Source: Lederbergia lenta NBRC 16444 (GTDB lineage Bacteria; Bacillota; Bacilli; Bacillales; Bacillaceae_C). From it: a DNA stretch of 64,000 nucleotides. A program made the position numbers and the translations under genes. Shown here piece after piece: positions 41,458-49,756 of the stretch. Location: contig NZ_BCVC01000005.1 in NCBI RefSeq assembly GCF_001591545.1, positions 1 through 64,000 of the forward strand, given 5' to 3'. Numbering within the stretch: position 1 is the first letter of the stretch; each line of letters opens with the position of its first letter. The notes under the pieces were generated by a model. It saw only the letters and a list, made by a program, of their open reading frames with translations. It was not told the DNA's origin and ran no database searches.

Positions 41458-42940
41458 GCTATTAATTGTAGATGATGAGCGAAATATACGCTTAGGAATT
41501 CAGGCAATGATTACGAGAGAATATCCACATACATTTGAATTTCTATTAGCCAATAATGGGGTTAGCGCGCTTCAAATATTAAAAACAGAAGAAATTGATA
41601 TGATGCTAACAGATATTAAAATGCCAGAAATGGATGGCATTCGTTTAGTACAAGCAATGCAAAAGCTGGAACACAAACCTGAAGTAATTATCATTAGTGG
41701 GTATGATGATTTTGAATATGCGAAAGAGGCCATTAAGTTTCAAGTAAAGGATTATTTATTAAAACCGATTAATCGAAAAGAACTCCATCAAACAATAGAA
41801 AGAGTGACCGCAGATCTTAAAGAGGTTCATCATAAGATGAATCAATTTGATGAGTATTTAGCCAATCAATTAAATTATATATTTATTCATCCCGTTATAA
41901 AAAAGGAAGAGATAGAGAAAATCTGTGTGAATGTGTTAGCGGATCATTATTCTGGAGGTTATTATGTAGGACTGCTCAAAGGAAAGGATGCAGAAAAAGT
42001 TACCCGTGTAAAAGCGATAGTGACTAAATATGCTAAGGAAGAAGTACTTTGTTTTGCTGATAAAGATGGAAACGTAGTTATCATTACATCAACATATACA
42101 ATTTTTGAAGAAATCAGTTCTCATTCTCACGAAAATATTGGAGCAATTGCTGTAAGTGATAAGCAAGATCAATATAATAAATTAAAAATAGCATACGAAC
42201 AATCTAGTTTCGCGCTAAAAAGTCACTTTTTATTTTCAGAGAAAACAATCATCTCTTATTCAGATGTAAAGCATGATAACGCTGCTGATCATAGCCTACC
42301 ACTAGATAAATTGAAAAGAATCGCTAATATGATTGGTACGAATAGGGACCAAGAGATAAGGGCACATCTATTAGAAGTATTAAATCTAGGGGAAATATCG
42401 AAGCGTGGAATTAAGTATATGGAAGGGCTCCATGCGTCCATTCATAGAATTATTCTAGACTCTGCAATTGGTAGGCTCGGAGAAGAAGCGAATGAAATTG
42501 TGAGGCGACATGACAAAGTAGGGAATATGTATAACTATGCTAGTTTCATTGAATATTATTATGCTATTGAAGAGTTGGTCTTACTTTTACATGAGTATAA
42601 TAAACAGTTGAAATCCATCTATTCAGAGCAGAAGAATATGGAGAGGGCCATTAGATATATACATGAGAATTACCATAAAGACTTAAACTTAGCCGTTGTT
42701 TCTAATTATGTATCACTTAATTATTCCTATTTTAGCCATATGTTCAAAGAATACACAGGACATAATTTCGTTGATTATATAAAAAAAGTCCGGGTAGACC
42801 AATCGAAAATTCTACTCGCAAGCCCAGACTTAAAGATATTCGAAATCAGCCATATGGTCGGCTATAAAAACCCAAAACAATTCACGAGGGTCTTTCGAGA
42901 GTTAGAAGGAGTATCGCCGAAGGAATTTAAAGGGGTCTGA
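41450..42940 (+). CDS. YesN-type response regulator, AraC-family DNA-binding output
   Basis: This 496-residue protein has a receiver domain (about 1-125) with LLIVDDE, phospho-Asp in MLTDIKMPEMDG, and the conserved Lys in YLLKPI, then a long central linker (about 130-385) and a C-terminal AraC-type double HTH (about 395-496) ending NPKQFTRVFRELEGVSPKEF. It is phosphorylated by the overlapping YesM-like kinase and probably activates the sugar importer operon. GGGGGG precedes the ATG. The stop codon lies within a GGGGTCTGA sequence directly before the long hairpin. Confidence 0.92.
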   Translation: MYKLLIVDDERNIRLGIQAMITREYPHTFEFLLANNGVSALQILKTEEIDMMLTDIKMPEMDGIRLVQAMQKLEHKPEVIIISGYDDFEYAKEAIKFQVKDYLLKPINRKELHQTIERVTADLKEVHHKMNQFDEYLANQLNYIFIHPVIKKEEIEKICVNVLADHYSGGYYVGLLKGKDAEKVTRVKAIVTKYAKEEVLCFADKDGNVVIITSTYTIFEEISSHSHENIGAIAVSDKQDQYNKLKIAYEQSSFALKSHFLFSEKTIISYSDVKHDNAADHSLPLDKLKRIANMIGTNRDQEIRAHLLEVLNLGEISKRGIKYMEGLHASIHRIILDSAIGRLGEEANEIVRRHDKVGNMYNYASFIEYYYAIEELVLLLHEYNKQLKSIYSEQKNMERAIRYIHENYHKDLNLAVVSNYVSLNYSYFSHMFKEYTGHNFVDYIKKVRVDQSKILLASPDLKIFEISHMVGYKNPKQFTRVFRELEGVSPKEFKGV

Positions 42941-42992
42941 GTATAAGAAAGAGGGGATCCACAGTCTACTGTGGATCCCCTCTTTCTTATAC
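42941..42992. terminator. Perfect 24-bp hairpin between convergent genes
   Basis: The arm 42941-42964 pairs perfectly over 24 bases with 42969-42992 around a TCTA loop. It separates the response regulator from the convergent SGNH gene. Its AG/TC-rich arms are unusually long for a terminator, and no clean T-run follows. A second small dyad (CTAATCAA/TTGATTAG, 42995-43014) is adjacent. Confidence 0.7.
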
Positions 42993-43021
42993 AACTAATC
43001 AAACATTTGATTAGCTTGTCT

Positions 43022-43819
43022 TCACTCAGCAATAAAGTATTCTTTTAAATATTCAAACCAAAGTTGATGGCCTTTTTCATTAGGTGCACTTGCTGGATCT
43101 AGCACAAAATCATATAACTCATCGTCATCTGTATCCGGCCAGACAGACCAGTGATCTAGGTAGACAAGGTCTTGCTCTTCAGCAAATTCCTTCAGTTCCT
43201 CTATTTGACCTGGATAAATAGTAGAAACAACTGGATGTGGCGGTTGCAAAATAATAACGGCATCCTCATTTTCCTTTTCTACCGTTGAGATAAAGGACAT
43301 AATATTATCGTGATTATCTTCCGTTTCAATATTTCCATTGTCATTTAATGCAAAAGGTTCAAACAATACAAGATCAGGTTTAAACTTTGCTACCTCTTCA
43401 TCGTAACCTTCTGCGATAAATTGATCAGATCTAACTGGATATTCGAAAATAGTTACTTCGAGATTATCTTCTCCATATGTATGCACTAACTTTTCCTTTA
43501 ATAATTCAGACCAACCATTATCCTCTTGCCCAAGTGCTGCAGAACCGACAATCGCTAATTTATAAGCCCGTCCATCTTCGAGTGCTTTTGCAAAAGTCTC
43601 TTGTGCTTGTTTCGGCCAATTTTCTGTTAGCGAAAGTAAGGCTGGATCAGCAGGTTCCTTCTTTTCTTCTTTATTGTTCTTCTCGGTGTCCGAAACAACA
43701 GGTGCTTGCTTCTCGGTAGTTTCTACTGAATTATTCGTTTTATCTTTCCAGTATACATACCCACTAACTAGAAAGATTCCACAAACTATGACGGCTAAAT
43801 ACGTTAATGCCGTACGCAT
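43022..43819 (-). CDS. SGNH/GDSL-fold membrane-anchored protein lacking canonical catalytic residues
   Basis: This 265-residue protein has an N-terminal membrane anchor (about 5-22), an acidic linker (about 25-55) and an SGNH-like domain. Where GDSL is expected there is IVGSAALG, and where DxxHPN is expected there is DPASAPNEKGH, so both the nucleophile Ser and the catalytic His appear displaced or absent. ATG 43819 has GGGGGG nearby; longer in-frame starts lack a site. SGNH proteins near capsule loci often remove or add O-acyl groups; here activity is doubtful. It lies divergent from the CpsC-like gene. Confidence 0.7.
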   Translation of the reverse strand: MRTALTYLAVIVCGIFLVSGYVYWKDKTNNSVETTEKQAPVVSDTEKNNKEEKKEPADPALLSLTENWPKQAQETFAKALEDGRAYKLAIVGSAALGQEDNGWSELLKEKLVHTYGEDNLEVTIFEYPVRSDQFIAEGYDEEVAKFKPDLVLFEPFALNDNGNIETEDNHDNIMSFISTVEKENEDAVIILQPPHPVVSTIYPGQIEELKEFAEEQDLVYLDHWSVWPDTDDDELYDFVLDPASAPNEKGHQLWFEYLKEYFIAE

Positions 43820-43990
43820 AAAATTCCCCCCCTGAACATGACTCATCTTAGTAAAATAGCAAAAAAATTGGAAAAACACCTTCCTTTTCCAAATGAAACG
43901 ACATATAATTACTTCTAGTGCTCTTTTCCTACAAGAAAACCTATGTTACAATAATACATAAATTAATATGAGTCGTCCAGGGAGGATAAC

Positions 43991-44731
43991 ATGGAAGAAA
44001 CAATCAGTTTGAAGGAGCTTATGCAGACATTGCGCAAGCGAATGAATTTAATTGTACTTATTACATTGGCAGCGGTAGTCATTAGTGGAGCTGTCAGTTT
44101 TTTTGTGCTGACTCCAATCTATCAATCTTCTACTCAGTTACTAGTAAATCAGGAGAAAAGTGATCAGCCAGTATATAATCCAGCCGAGATTCAAACCAAT
44201 TTACAATTAATTAATACGTATAATGTCATTATGAAAAGTCCGGCTATTCTGGATAAAGTCATTGATGATCTTGGCTTAGATATGTCTGTAGGCCAGTTAA
44301 ATGAAAAAATTACTGTACAAAGTGAAAAAGATTCACAAGTTGTGAATGTAACAGTTCAAGACCCAAGTCCAAACCAAGCAGCGGATATAGCGAATAAGAT
44401 TGCCGAAGTATTCCAAGCGGAGATTGGAAACATTATGAATGTAAATAATGTTAGTATTCTAACAAAAGCAGAAGTGGGCGAAAATGCTTCACCTGTCAAA
44501 CCCCAGCCAGTGTTGAATATCACAATTGCATTAGTTGTTGGCGTGATGGTAGGTGTTGGTGTAGCGTTCTTACTTGAATACTTAGATAACACAATTAAAA
44601 CTGAGCAAGATATAGAAAAACTTCTTGAACTCCCAGTACTTGGAGCGATTGCTACGTTTGAGGATCAAGAAATTAGACGTTCAGCAAGAACGCCACAGAA
44701 GACGAGGGTAAGGAGTGAATCCGTTGGCTAA
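43991..44731 (+). CDS. Polysaccharide co-polymerase / kinase activator (CpsC/YwqC, Wzz family)
   Basis: This 246-residue membrane protein has two helices (about 19-42 and 173-195) flanking an extracytoplasmic Wzz domain with YQSSTQLLVNQ, and a Pro-rich segment SPVKPQPVLN before the second helix. The cytoplasmic tail (about 196-246) activates the tyrosine kinase. It controls capsule chain length together with the BY-kinase, whose gene overlaps its end by 8 bp. The ATG follows GGGAGGA. First gene of the capsule regulatory module. Confidence 0.9.
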   Translation: MEETISLKELMQTLRKRMNLIVLITLAAVVISGAVSFFVLTPIYQSSTQLLVNQEKSDQPVYNPAEIQTNLQLINTYNVIMKSPAILDKVIDDLGLDMSVGQLNEKITVQSEKDSQVVNVTVQDPSPNQAADIANKIAEVFQAEIGNIMNVNNVSILTKAEVGENASPVKPQPVLNITIALVVGVMVGVGVAFLLEYLDNTIKTEQDIEKLLELPVLGAIATFEDQEIRRSARTPQKTRVRSESVG

Positions 44732-45422
44732 GAACAAACAAAATGCGATTCAGACAGGAAAGCGTAAGTTAATCACAAAATTAAATCCAAAGTCACCAGT
44801 TTCTGAACAATACCGGACAATTCGGACAAATATCCAATTCTCCGCGATTGATGAAGCAATCCGCACATTAATGGTTACTTCATCTGGTCCAGGAGAAGGT
44901 AAATCAACGACGACAGCTAACTTAGCAATTGTGTTTGCCCAGCAAGGTAAACGAGTATTGCTAGTTGATGCAGATATGAGAAAACCAACCGTTCATTATA
45001 CTTTTGGAATGACGAATGCATCTGGCTTAACAAATGTATTAACTCGCCAAACAGCACTTTCAGAGGCAGTGAAGTCTACAGATATGCAAACTTTAGATGT
45101 ACTAACGTCAGGACCAATTCCGCCGAACCCATCAGAATTATTAAACTCTCGTGGAATGCAGGACTTTTTGAAAACGGCAAAAGAAGAGTATGATATGGTC
45201 ATCTTTGATACACCTCCAGTGCTTGCTGTGACAGATGCGCAAATATTAGCCAACCAATGTAATGGTACCATTATAGTTGTTTCAAGTGGGAAAGCAGAAG
45301 TGGAAAATGTTCAAAAGACGAAGGAACTACTGCATGCGACACAGGCTAAAATACTTGGTGTGGTGCTGAATAATAAAAAAATGGGGAAAAACGATAACTA
45401 TTATTATTATGGAACAGAGTAA
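44724..45422 (+). CDS. Bacterial tyrosine kinase (CpsD/YwqD, BY-kinase)
   Basis: This cytoplasmic kinase of 233 residues autophosphorylates on C-terminal tyrosines and regulates capsule assembly. Motifs: Walker A SGPGEGKST, Walker A' LLVDADMRKP, Walker B VIFDTPP and the terminal tyrosine cluster NYYYYG. TTG 44724 is preferred because AGGAG ends eight bases before it; the longer GTG at 44715 overlaps that site. It works with the Wzz-like protein encoded just upstream and is dephosphorylated by the PHP phosphatase encoded 100 bp downstream. Confidence 0.93.
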   Translation: MAKNKQNAIQTGKRKLITKLNPKSPVSEQYRTIRTNIQFSAIDEAIRTLMVTSSGPGEGKSTTTANLAIVFAQQGKRVLLVDADMRKPTVHYTFGMTNASGLTNVLTRQTALSEAVKSTDMQTLDVLTSGPIPPNPSELLNSRGMQDFLKTAKEEYDMVIFDTPPVLAVTDAQILANQCNGTIIVVSSGKAEVENVQKTKELLHATQAKILGVVLNNKKMGKNDNYYYYGTE

Positions 45423-45522
45423 TAGTTTCCTAGTGTTTTCTATTGCTGGAAAAATAGTTGTATAGTACTATTGCTCTTGTTGTTGTGGAGCGGTTACGAT
45501 AATAAAAAAGGAGGTTTTGTAA

Positions 45523-46290
45523 ATGATTGATATTCATTGTCATATATTGCCCGGTATTGATGACGGATCGGATAATTTTACTGAGAGTTTGCTTATGGCG
45601 AGACAGGCGGAGAAAGAAGGGATTTCAACAATCATTGCAACACCTCATCACCAAAATGGCAGGTATAATAATTATAAAGCGGATATTATAGAAAAGACAG
45701 CTGAATTAAATGAGTATTTGCAAACTGAGAATATAAACGTCGAAATCTTACCAGGCCAAGAAACTCGCATTTACGGTGAGCTTCTGGAAGACTATGAAGC
45801 TGGTGAGATTTTGACATTAGCGAATATATCAAGCTATTTATTCATCGAATTGCCTTCCAATCATGTTCCGGGATATACAGAGCAGCTTTGCTTTGATACT
45901 CAAATGCAGGGGTTAACGCCAGTAATTGTCCATCCAGAGCGCAATTCAGAGCTAATTGAACATCCCGATAAGTTGTATAAACTTGTCAAAAACGGTGTGG
46001 CGACGCAGATTACTGCTGGAAGCTTTACTGGCTATTTCGGAAAGAAAATTCAAAAGTTTACATTTGATTTGATTGAATCGAACTTGACGCATTTTCTCGC
46101 CTCAGATGCACATAACACGACTAAGCGTTGCTTTAAAATGGAAGAAGCATATGAACTGCTTAAAAAGAAATACGGAACCGATTCCCTATATTATTTTATG
46201 GACAATGCGGAATTGATTACAGAAGGAAAAGATATAGATAGAGAAATTCCAACACCGATCAAAAGAAAGAAGATATTAGGAATCTTCTGA
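45523..46290 (+). CDS. CpsB/YwqE-type tyrosine-protein phosphatase, PHP family (copy 2)
   Basis: This 255-residue manganese-dependent phosphatase is the natural partner of the kinase upstream. Motifs: DIHCHILPGIDDGS, IATPHHQNG, LPGQETRIYG, VHPERN and FLASDAH. It has AAGGAGG before ATG 45523. It is near-collinear with copy 1 at 33653, including the same DxxCHILPxxDDG start and KKKYGTDSL near the end, so one arose from the other by duplication. In copy 1 the second His of the start motif is Gln (DIQCH instead of DIHCH). Confidence 0.93.
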   Translation: MIDIHCHILPGIDDGSDNFTESLLMARQAEKEGISTIIATPHHQNGRYNNYKADIIEKTAELNEYLQTENINVEILPGQETRIYGELLEDYEAGEILTLANISSYLFIELPSNHVPGYTEQLCFDTQMQGLTPVIVHPERNSELIEHPDKLYKLVKNGVATQITAGSFTGYFGKKIQKFTFDLIESNLTHFLASDAHNTTKRCFKMEEAYELLKKKYGTDSLYYFMDNAELITEGKDIDREIPTPIKRKKILGIF

Positions 46291-46329
46291 TACACTCAAC
46301 ATGACGACACACTACATAGATGTGAAATA

Positions 46330-46465
46330 AATGTTTCGGTTATGTCTCCTACCCGTTATCATCGGAGGTACTCGGCTGTACTGTGGGTGGATGATTCTAC
46401 CTTAGATGCATTTGTTATCAATAGTATGGCGTGAGGGTGGGTTAGATGCCTGTCATTTCAAAATA
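46330..46465 (+). ncRNA. Candidate EAR/epsC-type leader RNA
   Basis: The 289-bp gap directly upstream of the EpsC-like gene contains a block richer in G+C than surrounding spacers, with several possible helices: CCG/CGG around 46353-46365, GTAC/GTAC around 46368-46381, GGTGGA/TCTACC at 46387-46400, and GGC/GCC around 46428-46450. In Bacillales the EAR (epsC) RNA, a processive antitermination element, sits in exactly this place, before epsC inside exopolysaccharide operons. I cannot check the consensus here, so the call rests on position and structure potential. Confidence 0.4.
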
Positions 46466-46474
46466 TAAAACTAG

Positions 46475-46528
46475 ATGTCTAATGAAAGTGCATAGTGAAT
46501 GTGTGCGTTTTCTTTAGACATTTACTTT
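46475..46528 (+). terminator. Possible attenuator hairpin before the EpsC-like gene
   Basis: ATGTCTAA at 46475-46482 can pair with TTTAGACAT at 46513-46521, extended by GAAA/TTTC, followed by TTACTTTTTTT. A terminator inside an operon leader would be a fitting target of an antitermination RNA. Confidence 0.4.
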
Positions 46529-46579
46529 TTTTGAAGAAAAATCAAACTTAATAAAATCTATTTAGAAAAGAAGGGATAT

Positions 46580-48406
46580 ATGTTGACTTATCAAAAGCGT
46601 GTTCCGCTCTTGATGCTGCTTGATTCGATTATTGTAATGTTTTCTATCTATGTAGGATACTTCATATTGCATCCGTATTCGGATTTTTACACATCAAAAT
46701 TATTGTTACTGAGTTCAATTATACTACTTATCAGTCACCATGTGTTTGCATTCATATACAGGTTATATCACAAGGCTTGGGAATACGCGAGTGTTGGAGA
46801 GTTATGGATGATTGCAAAGGCAATTACTTTCTCAATTCTTACAGCAGGTATAGCACAGGCAATTGGTGTTGGACATATCTACGTTAGGGTATTATTAATA
46901 ACGTGGATGCTACATATGTTACTGATTGGCGGTTCAAGGTTCTCGTGGAGAATGTATCGGGATCGCTATATTAAGTCGAAAAATGTGAAAAGTAGAACGC
47001 TAATCGTTGGGGCCGGTTCAGCTGGTACGACAGTTGCTAGACAATTATTAGCTAATCATGATGTAGATTTACAACCAGTCTCTTTTGTAGACGATGATCC
47101 TAGAAAATATAAGCTTGAGATGTACGGTTTGACAGTGTGTGGAAATATCGATGACATTCCCGAAATTGTGAAAGAGCAAAAAATCAAAGATGTTATTATT
47201 GCAATTCCATCTCTACCCAAAAAAGAAGTAAGGCGTATTTATGAAATATGCGCACAAACAGAGGCTAATGTGAAGATTATGCCGATGATAGAAGACGTTA
47301 TGACGGGTAAAGTATCTGTAAGTGCATTACGAAATGTCGAAGTAGAAGATTTACTCGGTCGTGAACCGGTAGAACTGGATATTAGCGCCATATCGGAGAC
47401 AATTACAGGATCAACTGTAATGGTGACAGGTGCAGGGGGATCGATTGGTTCAGAAATTTGTCGGCAAATATGTAAATTTAATCCAAGCAGAATGGTACTC
47501 TTAGGTCACAGTGAATATAGTATTTATAATATCGATATGGAATTAAGACCAAAATACAAAGATAAAATTGAAATCATTCCAGTGATTGCTGATGTTCAGG
47601 ATCGGAATCGAATGTTTGAAGTGATGGAAAAATACAAACCGGATGTTGTTTACCATGCAGCTGCACATAAGCATGTTCCTTTAATGGAAGGAAATCCAAG
47701 GGAAGCAGTTAAGAATAATATTTTTGGAACAAAAAATGTGGCGGAAGCGGCTGAGACTTTTAGTGTGAAATCTTTTGTTCTAGTATCTACAGATAAAGCT
47801 GTTAATCCTCCAAATGTGATGGGAGCAACAAAACGGGTAGCAGAAATGATTATTCAAAACTTGGCGAAGGAAAGTAATACGAAATTTGTTGCGGTGCGTT
47901 TTGGGAATGTGCTTGGGAGCCGTGGAAGTGTTATTCCGTTATTTAAGAAACAGATTGAAGCTGGGGGACCTGTTACTGTAACTCATGAGGATATGACGCG
48001 ATATTTTATGACAATTCCAGAAGCATCGAGGCTCGTCATTCAAGCTGGAACACTTGCAAGAGGTGGAGAAGTTTTCGTGCTTGATATGGGTGAACCAGTG
48101 AAAATATCTGACTTGGCTAAAAACCTTATCACTCTGTCCGGATATACAATAGAAGAGATTGGAATTCAATACAGTGGTATCCGTCCAGGAGAGAAGATGT
48201 ATGAGGAACTATTGAATGAGAATGAAGTGCAAAAAGAGCAAATATTTCCGAAGATTCATATTGGAAAGGCGCAGCCGATGGAAAGAGGCGAGTTGCATCA
48301 AATGATAGAAAAGCTAAATTCTATTGAACTAAAAGAGATGAAGGACCTGTTAATTAACTCAGCAAATAAGAAGAATTCAAAGGTTTTAGTTAGTAAAAGC
48401 AGCTAA
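46580..48406 (+). CDS. EpsC/CapD/WbpM-type UDP-GlcNAc 4,6-dehydratase
   Basis: This 608-residue membrane protein has four N-terminal helices (about 10-115), a Rossmann-like region (about 135-250) and a C-terminal SDR domain (about 275-560) with TGAGGSIGSEI for NAD, HAAAHKHVPLME, and STDKAVNPPNVMGATKR. In this subfamily Met and Lys take the place of the usual Tyr-x-x-x-Lys. It converts UDP-GlcNAc to the 4-keto-6-deoxy intermediate for QuiNAc, bacillosamine or FucNAc-type sugars. It starts at ATG 46580 with GAAGGGA upstream. The epimerase/reductase at 49753 could complete the sugar; no aminotransferase is present nearby. Confidence 0.92.
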   Translation: MLTYQKRVPLLMLLDSIIVMFSIYVGYFILHPYSDFYTSKLLLLSSIILLISHHVFAFIYRLYHKAWEYASVGELWMIAKAITFSILTAGIAQAIGVGHIYVRVLLITWMLHMLLIGGSRFSWRMYRDRYIKSKNVKSRTLIVGAGSAGTTVARQLLANHDVDLQPVSFVDDDPRKYKLEMYGLTVCGNIDDIPEIVKEQKIKDVIIAIPSLPKKEVRRIYEICAQTEANVKIMPMIEDVMTGKVSVSALRNVEVEDLLGREPVELDISAISETITGSTVMVTGAGGSIGSEICRQICKFNPSRMVLLGHSEYSIYNIDMELRPKYKDKIEIIPVIADVQDRNRMFEVMEKYKPDVVYHAAAHKHVPLMEGNPREAVKNNIFGTKNVAEAAETFSVKSFVLVSTDKAVNPPNVMGATKRVAEMIIQNLAKESNTKFVAVRFGNVLGSRGSVIPLFKKQIEAGGPVTVTHEDMTRYFMTIPEASRLVIQAGTLARGGEVFVLDMGEPVKISDLAKNLITLSGYTIEEIGIQYSGIRPGEKMYEELLNENEVQKEQIFPKIHIGKAQPMERGELHQMIEKLNSIELKEMKDLLINSANKKNSKVLVSKSS

Positions 48407-49129
48407 GGAGTTCTTTGTAAGTCAAGATATGAAGTAATAAAAGGTACATTATACTAATAACTGATATAAGGAATGATAATTGATAAGGTCCTTAAAGAAG
48501 ATGCTTGAAGAAATGTTGTTGATTGCCGGTGAAGTTACAGTTCTATATTTAGTAGTAAAGCAATTGCTTCTGAGAGGTATCGATGATAGCGCCTTTGATA
48601 AAGGCAAACGAAATATATAAGGTTATCTTGTAAAAAGGAGTAGTTCGATCAACTTAATAGAGTGAAGCGATAATCAAGAGGAAAGATTTAGGATATCCTT
48701 TAAAATACCTAAAGGGTTCAAACTATGGTATGGGGACGATTATTGGAAACGAGTATCTGTTTTTCTTTTATAATACTTATTCAAATTTAAATATTTTGCT
48801 CGCGAGAGTTAATAGAATAATTGAATGATGCAGAGAACGGTAGTGGGTTTATAACTAGTGTTAGAAAGAGATGAATCGTTAGAATTTTGGATTTATGATT
48901 CTAAAACAGTTGAATACCGTCGGTGTTAGGAAATGAACTTTGTTGAGAAGCAGAATAAGAAACTACCCTTCTAATAGATAATATAGGTTGACACACAATT
49001 ACTTTGGACCACATATTCATTCTAATGTATAAGAGGGTATTTCTTAAGATTAGCGAATTAATTGTTAATTTAATTCTAAATACAGCAAAATAATAATTCA
49101 CTAATAAATTGCTTAAGGAGTGTTAGTAT
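48407..49129 (+). other. 723-bp gap, possibly decayed coding DNA
   Basis: No intact gene is supported. A 39-codon frame from ATG 48501 to 48620 has no recognisable match. A short run near 48686-48772 reads IPKGFKLWYGDDYWKR before a stop, protein-like and reminiscent of some glycosyltransferase sequences, so a degenerated gene is possible. The right end carries AAGGAGTG, the ribosome binding site of the next gene. In comparable clusters this position is often occupied by an aminotransferase or glycosyltransferase gene. Confidence 0.35.
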
Positions 49130-49756
49130 ATGTATATGAAAATCAAAAGATTAATTGATATAGTCTTAACTTTAGTAGGGTTGATTATATTATCACCTCT
49201 TTTTCTGGTATTGGTTATAGCTATTAAGTTAGAGTCAAAAGGGCCTGTATTATTTAAGCAAAAGAGGGTTGGTATTTATAAAAGACATTTTTATATTTTG
49301 AAATTTAGAACAATGCGTATTGATACACCTAAAGATACACCGACACACCTTTTAGAAAATCCAGATAAATATATTACTAAGATTGGTAAACTTTTAAGGA
49401 AAACTTCATTAGATGAGATACCACAAATATGGAATATTTTTATTGGTGAAATGAGTATTATTGGTCCAAGACCGGCATTATGGAATCAATATGATCTTAT
49501 CGCAGAACGGGATAAATATAGAGCTAATGATATTCCACCAGGGCTTAGTGGGTGGGCACAAATTAATGGAAGGGACGAACTTCCAATTGAAATAAAAGCT
49601 AAGCTTGATGGGGAATACGTTGAAAATCTGAGTTTTTTGATGGATGTTAAGTGCTTTATAGGAACAATCGTTAGTGTTTTGAAAAGCGATGGAGTGGTTG
49701 AAGGTCCTGGGAAAGAGAAAGAGGTTGCTAGTCATAAGGAGTCAATTACAAGATGA
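49130..49756 (+). CDS. Initiating sugar-phosphate transferase (PglC/EpsL/WcaJ family)
   Basis: This 208-residue monotopic/one-helix enzyme moves a sugar-1-phosphate from a UDP-sugar to undecaprenyl phosphate and starts each capsule repeat unit. Motifs: a hydrophobic N-terminal helix (about 10-32), KRVG, KFRTM, KTSLDEIPQIWNI with the Asp-Glu catalytic dyad, MSIIGPRP and PGLSGWAQINGR. The C-terminus is a short charged tail. The first ATG (49130) or the one two codons later could be used. The stop overlaps the next gene by four bases (ATGA), so the two are co-translated. Confidence 0.93.
   Translation: MYMKIKRLIDIVLTLVGLIILSPLFLVLVIAIKLESKGPVLFKQKRVGIYKRHFYILKFRTMRIDTPKDTPTHLLENPDKYITKIGKLLRKTSLDEIPQIWNIFIGEMSIIGPRPALWNQYDLIAERDKYRANDIPPGLSGWAQINGRDELPIEIKAKLDGEYVENLSFLMDVKCFIGTIVSVLKSDGVVEGPGKEKEVASHKESITR

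Noticed and set aside
48501-48620. 39-codon frame in the gap before the initiating transferase gene
   Set aside because: No ribosome binding site and no recognisable sequence; kept only as part of the possible decayed region.
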